A DNA stretch of 7,088 bases from Paracoccaceae bacterium (lineage in GTDB: Bacteria > Pseudomonadota > Alphaproteobacteria > Rhodobacterales > Rhodobacteraceae): the NCBI GenBank assembly GCA_015487335.1, contig WFPZ01000082.1:1-7088 (forward strand), given 5' to 3'. How positions within the stretch are numbered: position 1 is the first letter of the stretch; each line of letters starts with the position of its first letter. The position numbers and the translations under genes were made by a program. Below, one piece after another: positions 1 through 4,678 of the stretch. Under the pieces are notes generated by a model that did no database searches, was not told the origin of the DNA, and saw only the letters and a program-made list of their open reading frames with translations.

Positions 1-1
1 A

Positions 2-595
2 ATCGTGCCCCTGCCGCTGGTGGCCGATCCGGCCTCCTACGCGGGGCTGATCTTCACCTCGCAGAACGCGGTGCGCGCCGCCGCCTCGCAGGCGGCACTG
101 GCCGGGATGCGGGCCTGGGCGGTGGGCCGGCACACCGCGGCCGCCGCCCGCGCGGAGGGCCTGCGCGTGATCTCGGCCGACGGCACGGCGGATGATCTCG
201 TGGCGCTGCTCGCCCGTGCCCGCCCGGCGGGAAGGCTGTTGTTCCTGCGCGGCGAGCACAGCCGCGGGCAAGTGGCCGAAAGGCTCAATTCCGCTGGAAT
301 AGAGACTGATTCCGAAGTGATCTACCGTCAGGAAGAGCGCCCCCTTTCCGCCCGCGCGCTGGCCGCGCTGCAAGGGGCGCGCCCGGTAATCCTGCCGCTG
401 TTCTCGCCCCGCTCGGCCAGGCTGCTTTCGCATCAGGCGGCGGGGGCCGGCGCGCCGCTGCATCTCGTGGCCATGAGCCCGGCGGTGCTGGCGGCATGGG
501 AAGGCCCCGCGCCTGCCTCCGCCCGGACGGTGGAACGCCCCGAGGCCGAGGCGATGGCCCGCGCAATCCTGCGACACGTTGCGCATCCGCCTTGA
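2..595 (+). CDS. hemD: Uroporphyrinogen-III synthase, 5'-truncated by the window edge
   Basis: This cytoplasmic enzyme cyclises the linear tetrapyrrole hydroxymethylbilane, inverting ring D, to give uroporphyrinogen III for heme, siroheme, cobalamin and bacteriochlorophyll. The visible 197 codons stay open to the left edge. The GTG at 5 is an internal codon, because family members are about 230-240 aa and roughly 40 N-terminal residues are missing. Family marks seen are FTSQNAV shortly after the visible start, AVGRHTAAAARAEG, the DGTADDLV segment, LFLRGEHSRG in the second domain, the IYRQEE hinge-return strand, FSPRSA, and a C-terminal MSPAVLAAW helix. The family has low sequence conservation, so this pattern together with the hemY neighbour carries the call. 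The upstream partner hemC is expected just outside the window (inference). The stop lies 81 bases before the next gene and in the same frame. Confidence 0.9.
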   Translation: MVPLPLVADPASYAGLIFTSQNAVRAAASQAALAGMRAWAVGRHTAAAARAEGLRVISADGTADDLVALLARARPAGRLLFLRGEHSRGQVAERLNSAGIETDSEVIYRQEERPLSARALAALQGARPVILPLFSPRSARLLSHQAAGAGAPLHLVAMSPAVLAAWEGPAPASARTVERPEAEAMARAILRHVAHPP

Positions 596-676
596 GGGTG
601 CCGGGCGGGGGCTATACCTTCAACCTGCCGGCGGTCGCCCCGCGCGGCGTCAACAGATTCGAAAGGGCCCGGCACG

Positions 677-1858
677 GTGGCAAGTTCGCGCAAATCCGCT
701 GACAATTCGAAGGACACCGGGAAAGAGGACACCGGGGCCGCCGAAGCTCCGGCTGCAGAAGCCGCGCAATCCGCCGCGCAGGAGGCGCCCGCATCCGCAC
801 CTGCCGAAGAGCCCGCCGAGAAGGCCCCTCAGGCGCCTTCGGCCCCGGCGCCGCCTGCGCCGCCCGCTGCCGGCCGGGCAGGCGGGCTTGCGGCATTGCT
901 GGCCGGCGGCATCCTGGCCGGGGCGGTGGGCTTTGGCGCCGCGCAATATGCCAACGGCGCCTGGCCCTTTCAGCGGGCCGAACAGGGGCCGTCGGAAACC
1001 GAAAGGCTGAGGCAGAGCGTCGCGGCCCAGGCCGAGCGCATCGCCGCGCTTGAGGCGCAGGCCGAACGTCTGGCTTCCGATCTGGCGCAACTGCCCCCGC
1101 CGCCGGACATCTCGCCGCTGGCCTCGGGGCTCGAAGGCCTCGGGGCGCGGCTGGACGGGCTTTCCTCGCGGCTTGACGGGCTGGAGCAGCGCGTGGCTGA
1201 CTTGGAAAACCGTCCCCTCGCGGAAGCGGGGGCCAGTGCCGAGGCCGTCGCGGCCTACGAGCGCGAGCTGGCCGCCATGCGGCAGATGCTGGAGGAAGAG
1301 CTGGCGCGCATCCGTCAGGAAAAGGACAGCGTGCAGGAAAGGCAGGCCAGCGCCGCCGAGCAGGCCAGGCAGGTGCTGCAGCAGGCCGCCTTGGCCAGCC
1401 TGCGCGCCGCCATCGCCGATGGCGCGCCCTTTGCCGCCCCGCTGCAGGAGCTGGCCGCCACCGGCGTGGAGGTGCCCCGGGCGCTGGCCGATCTGGCCTC
1501 CGAGGGCGTGCCCACGCTTGCCACGCTGCAGGCGCAATTCCCCCAGGCCGCCCGCGCCGCGCTGGCCGCGGCAATTCGTGCCGAGGCGGATCAGGGCAGG
1601 ATCGACAGGTTCACCGCCTTCCTGCGCACCCAGCTTGGCGCCCGCTCGCTGGAGCCGCGCGAGGGCGACGACCCGGATGCGGTGCTCTCGCGCGCCGAGG
1701 CCGCGCTGCGCAAGGGCAACCTGGCCCGCGCCCTGAGCGAGCTCGAGGCTCTGCCCGAGGCCGGGCGCGAGATCATGGCCGATTGGGTGGCGGCTGCCTC
1801 GCGCCGCCTTCAGGCAGAGCGCGCGGTGGCCGATCTTGCCGCCCGGCTGAACGGATAG
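677..1858 (+). CDS. mic60: Bacterial Mic60 / mitofilin-like inner-membrane protein
   Basis: The protein has 393 aa. Residues 1-67 are a cytoplasmic, low-complexity Ala/Pro/Glu-rich region. One transmembrane helix follows at about 68-91 (Gly/Ala/Leu-rich), then a long helical periplasmic part with coiled coils at about 107-180 and 190-240. The C-terminal 60 residues resemble the mitofilin signature (DAVLSRAEAALRKGNLARAL, then a Glu-Ala-Leu-Pro helix and an ADW motif). This architecture and the place between hemD and hemY match alphaproteobacterial Mic60. In published work that homolog bends membranes and supports intracytoplasmic membranes, as mitochondrial Mic60 supports cristae. The GTG start is forced: no ATG, GTG, TTG or CTG codon lies in frame between the hemD stop and 677. 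A purine-rich GAAAGGG at 661-667 is a fitting ribosome site. Databases often label such proteins 'hypothetical' or COG4223. Membrane function here is inferred from the family. Confidence 0.78.
   Translation: MASSRKSADNSKDTGKEDTGAAEAPAAEAAQSAAQEAPASAPAEEPAEKAPQAPSAPAPPAPPAAGRAGGLAALLAGGILAGAVGFGAAQYANGAWPFQRAEQGPSETERLRQSVAAQAERIAALEAQAERLASDLAQLPPPPDISPLASGLEGLGARLDGLSSRLDGLEQRVADLENRPLAEAGASAEAVAAYERELAAMRQMLEEELARIRQEKDSVQERQASAAEQARQVLQQAALASLRAAIADGAPFAAPLQELAATGVEVPRALADLASEGVPTLATLQAQFPQAARAALAAAIRAEADQGRIDRFTAFLRTQLGARSLEPREGDDPDAVLSRAEAALRKGNLARALSELEALPEAGREIMADWVAAASRRLQAERAVADLAARLNG
1130..1213 (+). repeat. Four tandem heptads in the Mic60-like coiled coil
   Basis: Codons 152-179 of the Mic60-like protein encode four consecutive seven-residue units, LEGLGAR, LDGLSSR, LDGLEQR and VADLENR. 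Each has a hydrophobic residue at positions 1 and 4 and Arg at position 7. This is a regular coiled-coil register directly after a Pro-rich break (PPPP at about 140-143). It is a protein-level repeat, and the DNA copies differ at many bases. Confidence 0.7.
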
Positions 1859-1867
1859 GGGCGGGCG

Positions 1868-3376
1868 ATGTTCTGGTCTCTGGTCAAGATCGTGCTGTTC
1901 ATCGTTGCCATCGCGGCGCTGGCGCTGGGGGCGGGATATCTCAGCGAAGCCGGCGGCGGCGTGCGCATTGCCTTCGGGGGGGTGGAGTTCAACCTCGGGC
2001 CGTTGCAGGCGGTGATCGTGGCGCTGGTGCTGATCTTCGCCATCTGGCTGGTGTTCAAGCTTATGGGGCTGGTGGGCGCGGTTGTCCGCTTTCTCAGCGG
2101 TGACGAGACGGCGCTGTCGCGCTACTTCGACCGCAGCCGCGAGCGCCGGGGTTTCGAGGCGCTGGCCGAGGGGTTGACGGCGCTGGCCTCGGGCGAGGGC
2201 CGGCTGGCCATGGCCAAGGCGGCGAAGGCGGAGAAATACCTCCGCCGGCCGGATCTGACCAACCTGATCGCCGCCCAGGCGGCCGAGATTTCAGGCGACC
2301 GCCAGAAGGCAGTGGAAATCTACAAGCGTCTTCTGGCCGACGAGCGCACCCGCTTCGTGGGCATCCGCGGGCTGATGAAGCAGAAGCTGGCAGAGGGCGA
2401 TACCGACACCGCCATGAAACTGGCCGAGCGCGCCTTTGCGCTGAAGCCCAGGCACCAGGAAACCGGCGATATCCTGTTGCGCCTTCAGGCCGAGCACGAA
2501 GACTGGAAGGGCGCGCGCAAGACCCTGAGCGCCAAGTTGCGCCACGGCGCCCTGCCGCGCGACGTCTACAGGCGGCGCGATGCGGTGCTGGCGCTGTCGG
2601 AGGCGCGCGAGGTGATCCGCGAGGGCAACACCATCGAGGCGCGCGAGGCGGCGATCGAGGCCAACCGTCTTTCGCCCGATCTGGTGCCCGCGGCGGTGAT
2701 GGCCGCGCAGGCCTATATCGCCGACGGCAAACCGCGCCTCGCGACCAGGATTCTGAAAAAGGCCTGGGCCGCCCAGCCGCACCCCGATCTGGCCGCCGCC
2801 TTCGCCAGTATCGTCCCCGACGAGGCGCCGGAGGAGCGACTCAGGCGCTTTCAGATGCTCACGAAGATCAACCCCGAGCACCCCGAAACGCGCATGCTGC
2901 TGGCCGAGCTGCACATCGCGGCCGGGGAATTCGCCGAGGCCCGCAGGGCGCTGGGCGATCTGGTCGAGAAAGAGCCCACGGCGCGGGTTCTGGCGCTCAT
3001 GGCGGCGATCGAGCGCGGCGAGGGCAGCGATGACGCGGTGGTGCGCGGCTGGCTGGCCAAGGCCGTCAGCGCCCCGCGCGGGCCGCAGTGGGTTTGCGAG
3101 AACTGCCAGAGCGTGCACGCCGACTGGGCCCCGGTATGCAGCCAGTGCGGCGGCTTCGACACGCTGGCGTGGAAAACCCCGCCCGACACCGGCGCCGCCC
3201 TGCCCGCCTCCACGGCGATGCTGCCGCTGATCGTCGGGCAGAAGGACGAGAAGGAAGACCAGGCGGAGGACGAAGCAGAACCGCAAGAGGAAGAGGCGGA
3301 GGAAAGGCCCGAAAAACCCCGCCCTCCGGCCGCCGACGCAGCCTCCGAGCCCGAGGAGTGGGAGCGCGAAATTTAG
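1868..3376 (+). CDS. hemY: HemY-family TPR membrane protein with C-terminal zinc ribbon
   Basis: The protein has 502 aa. The HemY N-terminal domain shows two transmembrane helices, about 1-23 and 44-70, joined by a short loop. A helical TPR-like body fills about 95-400, with TPR-style signatures such as the DRQKAVEIYKRLL and DTAMKLAERAFALKP helices. A four-cysteine ribbon follows: Cys410-x2-Cys413-x10-Cys424-x2-Cys427, flanked by WV and DTLAW. The last 35 residues are very acidic. HemY proteins sit in hem operons and are thought to scaffold late heme synthesis, but no enzymatic reaction is established. This is not the oxygen-dependent protoporphyrinogen oxidase that carries the same name in Bacillus. 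The ATG lies 9 bases after the mic60 stop, and the AGGGG ribosome site overlaps that stop, so coupled translation is likely. The E. coli protein is shorter and, as I recall it, lacks the ribbon. Confidence 0.92.
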   Translation: MFWSLVKIVLFIVAIAALALGAGYLSEAGGGVRIAFGGVEFNLGPLQAVIVALVLIFAIWLVFKLMGLVGAVVRFLSGDETALSRYFDRSRERRGFEALAEGLTALASGEGRLAMAKAAKAEKYLRRPDLTNLIAAQAAEISGDRQKAVEIYKRLLADERTRFVGIRGLMKQKLAEGDTDTAMKLAERAFALKPRHQETGDILLRLQAEHEDWKGARKTLSAKLRHGALPRDVYRRRDAVLALSEAREVIREGNTIEAREAAIEANRLSPDLVPAAVMAAQAYIADGKPRLATRILKKAWAAQPHPDLAAAFASIVPDEAPEERLRRFQMLTKINPEHPETRMLLAELHIAAGEFAEARRALGDLVEKEPTARVLALMAAIERGEGSDDAVVRGWLAKAVSAPRGPQWVCENCQSVHADWAPVCSQCGGFDTLAWKTPPDTGAALPASTAMLPLIVGQKDEKEDQAEDEAEPQEEEAEERPEKPRPPAADAASEPEEWEREI

Positions 3377-3387
3377 GGCTACACAGA

Positions 3388-3401
3388 CACCGGAGACGGT
3401 G
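3388..3401. other. Small hairpin between hemY and tRNA-Thr
   Basis: CACCG-GAGA-CGGTG is a perfect 5-bp stem closing a GNRA-type tetraloop, 11 bases after the hemY stop and 19 bases before the tRNA. No T-run follows, so it does not look like an intrinsic terminator. It could be a 3'-end stabiliser or a processing feature of a hemY-tRNA transcript, or chance. Confidence 0.35.
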
Positions 3402-3420
3402 CTAAAGAGCCGCTCCATGG

Positions 3421-3496
3421 GCCGCTGTAGCTCAGCTGGTAGAGCACGTCATTCGTAATGATGGGGTCGGGGGTTCGAGTCCCTTCAGCGGCACCA
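3421..3496 (+). tRNA. trnT: tRNA-Thr (anticodon CGU), CCA encoded
   Basis: The full cloverleaf can be folded by hand. The acceptor GCCGCTG (3421-3427) pairs with CAGCGGC (3486-3492). The D-stem is GCTC/GAGC (3430-3433 with 3442-3445). The anticodon stem CGTCA/TGATG has one G-T wobble and a TTCGTAA loop. The anticodon CGT at 3454-3456 reads ACG codons. The T-arm is GGGGG-TTCGAGT-CCCTT with two G-T pairs. A73 is followed by a genomic CCA (3494-3496). The threonine identity bases G1-C72, C2-G71, G35 and U36 are present. The gene lies 44 bases after hemY on the same strand, with no convincing promoter of its own in that gap, so it may be cut from the hem transcript (inference). Confidence 0.97.
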
Positions 3497-3548
3497 TTTC
3501 CATTGGCGCAGATTCGGAGCCGGCCTTGTAACGGAGCCTTTCGAGACG

Positions 3549-3571
3549 AAAAGGGCCGCACGTGGCGGCCC
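3549..3571 (-). terminator. Intrinsic terminator of the outer-membrane protein gene
   Basis: Read on the minus strand, GGGCCGC-CACGT-GCGGCCC is a perfect 7-bp G+C-rich stem with a 5-base loop, followed at once by TTTT (3552-3549). It lies 23 bases past the stop of the minus-strand gene. On the plus strand the same hairpin is followed only by CTCTGGTTTGG, so it may also stop the tRNA transcript, but weakly. Confidence 0.75.
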
Positions 3572-3594
3572 CTCTGGTTTGGTTCTCCGAGCAA

Positions 3595-4455
3595 TCAGTC
3601 GAGCGTTTCCGCCCATGCGGCGGCCAGGCCAGGGCCGTATGGCGTCTTGAGCAGATTTCTCTTCGGTTTCGGGCCGAAGGGGATGGTCGCTTTCAGGAAC
3701 AGCCGGTTTGACGTGGCGAAATCTTCGGTATTTGCTGTAAATTGCCCCATCTCTCCGCCAATGGAGTAGATCACGTTGCCGCGTTCAAGGCGCCCTTCGA
3801 CGGTGGCGAGGCGGTATTCGCCCCAGTCGCCGGAATCCTCGAAGATATTCGGCGAGCGCCCGAACTCGGCAGCAACGGTAAAGCCGAACCCGTTGCCCGC
3901 ATCGTAATCGGCGCCGAAGCGGGCAAAGTTGCCGATGAAGGCCGTATCGCCTGCGTCACCCACCATGTTGGCGCGACCCAGCTGACCGAAAAGCGAAACG
4001 CCTGACATGGAGGCGGGCTCGATCCGCCCCTCGATGCCCCACAGCGTTCCCGTAATGTAGCCGTTGGAGGTAGAGGCATCATTGCCTTGGAACGCATTTC
4101 CTCCCATGAAGCCGCCCACATAGGCATTTCCAAATTGCCGGCCGGCATGAAGGCCAAATGAGGTTACCCCCCAGGGCGCATAATGATCAAAATCGCCCCG
4201 GTTGTCGCGATGCAAAACGCTGTTGACGTCGAGCATCACATTCCAGCCGCCGAGGTCGAACCCGATGTTTCCGTCAAAGGCGAAATCGCCGACAATCGCG
4301 CCTTCGTCATGGTCTGTCTGGGAATATCCCATCATCCCGACCGAAAACCCGGCAGAGCCGCTGATGTTGGCCTGTGCATTCGCCGGCGCGGCCTGGAATA
4401 GCGCGGCCGCGCCGAACGCAAACGAAGCCAGGATGCCTGCATTGAGCGGTTTCAT
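3595..4455 (-). CDS. Secreted, probable beta-barrel outer-membrane protein of unknown function
   Basis: I do not recognise a named family. The 286-aa product starts with a clear signal peptide: MKPLN, a hydrophobic core to about residue 20, then APANA/QAN with AxA cleavage options after residue 27 or 29. The mature part has no cysteine. It is rich in Gly, Asn, Asp, Phe and Tyr in short alternating stretches separated by Asp/Gly/Asn turns, for example GFSVGMMGY, WNVMLDVNSV, AYVGGFMGG, GFTVAAEFGR and RLFLKATIPF. This is the pattern of an outer-membrane beta-barrel, about 10-12 strands by eye. The last strand-like segment ends at Phe260 and is followed by a 26-residue tail with KPKR, which is unusual because barrels normally end at that aromatic residue. 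The frame extends upstream to an ATG at 4539, but the start at 4455 is preferred because it gives the signal peptide and has a strong ribosome site. Base composition is lower in G+C than both neighbours. It could be a porin-like channel or an adhesin barrel; function is unknown. Confidence 0.8.
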   Translation of the reverse strand: MKPLNAGILASFAFGAAALFQAAPANAQANISGSAGFSVGMMGYSQTDHDEGAIVGDFAFDGNIGFDLGGWNVMLDVNSVLHRDNRGDFDHYAPWGVTSFGLHAGRQFGNAYVGGFMGGNAFQGNDASTSNGYITGTLWGIEGRIEPASMSGVSLFGQLGRANMVGDAGDTAFIGNFARFGADYDAGNGFGFTVAAEFGRSPNIFEDSGDWGEYRLATVEGRLERGNVIYSIGGEMGQFTANTEDFATSNRLFLKATIPFGPKPKRNLLKTPYGPGLAAAWAETLD

Positions 4456-4463
4456 GTTTCTTT

Positions 4464-4469
4464 CCCCCC
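4464..4469 (-). promoter_or_regulatory. Ribosome binding site deciding the outer-membrane protein start
   Basis: The minus strand reads GGGGGGAAAGAAAC directly before the ATG at 4455. The G-run and following purines are at usual Shine-Dalgarno distance (8 bases after the G-run). This supports 4455 over the upstream ATG at 4539. Confidence 0.6.
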
Positions 4470-4555
4470 GTATTAACCCCTTTTCCAGAAAATCGGTTTG
4501 CAAATCAGGACGAGACCTCGGGAATCGCCCACCCCGCAAGGATCATTTCGAGACT

Positions 4556-4584
4556 TAGGTAGAAGGTTCACGATCGGATAACAA
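4556..4584 (-). promoter_or_regulatory. Weak promoter candidate for the outer-membrane protein gene
   Basis: On the minus strand TTGTTA (4584-4579) is a fair -35 element and TACCTA (4561-4556) a poor -10 element, separated by exactly 17 bases. It would give a leader of roughly 90 bases. It is favoured mainly because it lies after the rnr terminator and directly abuts the 13-bp palindrome. The -10 match is weak, so the call is tentative. Confidence 0.25.
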
Positions 4585-4597
4585 TGACGTTACGTCA
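4585..4597. promoter_or_regulatory. Perfect 13-bp palindrome, possible operator
   Basis: TGACGT-T-ACGTCA is a perfect inverted repeat of two 6-bp arms around one base. It lies 129 bases before the start codon of the outer-membrane protein gene, abutting the candidate -35 box. The dyad fits binding by a dimeric regulator. I cannot name the regulator. Neither arm is followed by a T-run and the one-base spacer forbids an RNA hairpin, so a DNA-level role is more likely than a terminator. Confidence 0.45.
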
Positions 4598-4618
4598 GCT
4601 TTTGGGGAAACATTGCTC

Positions 4619-4640
4619 AAAATGTTGCTTTCGCGCAACA
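4619..4640 (-). terminator. Probable intrinsic terminator of rnr
   Basis: On the minus strand TGTTGC-GCGAAA-GCAACA forms a 6-bp stem with a 6-base loop, followed at once by TTTT (4622-4619). It begins 38 bases past the rnr stop. The stem has only moderate G+C, so termination may be incomplete, which would let some rnr transcripts run into the downstream gene. Confidence 0.6.
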
Positions 4641-4678
4641 ATATTGCCCCGGGATCGGCACATGGTGTGGCCTGCAGG

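Noticed and set aside
650..1574. Long minus-strand frames (295 and 320 codons) opposite the Mic60-like gene
   Set aside because: They are high-G+C shadow frames: Arg/Pro/Gly-rich, without recognisable domains, opposite a gene with clear TM and coiled-coil structure.
2291..3418. 375-codon minus-strand frame opposite hemY
   Set aside because: It is a shadow of hemY. The apparent hydrophobic start is the antisense of the acidic hemY tail codons.
3379..3594. 71-codon minus-strand frame across the tRNA gene, containing GTRTPDPIITNDVLYQL
   Set aside because: This is the antisense translation of tRNA-Thr, a well-known spurious 'protein' in databases. There is no ribosome site and the conservation is that of the tRNA.
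3421..3600. Genomic-island boundary at the tRNA 3' end
   Set aside because: No integrase gene and no second copy of the tRNA 3' end were seen within the window.
4576..4585. GGATAACAAT, identical to part of the E. coli lac operator
   Set aside because: The other half of the lac operator is absent and no LacI-type gene is in the window. A 10-base match is most likely chance.
4623..4640. TGTTGC-N6-GCAACA as a regulator binding site
   Set aside because: The TTTT that follows directly on the minus strand and its position just past the rnr stop fit a terminator better.
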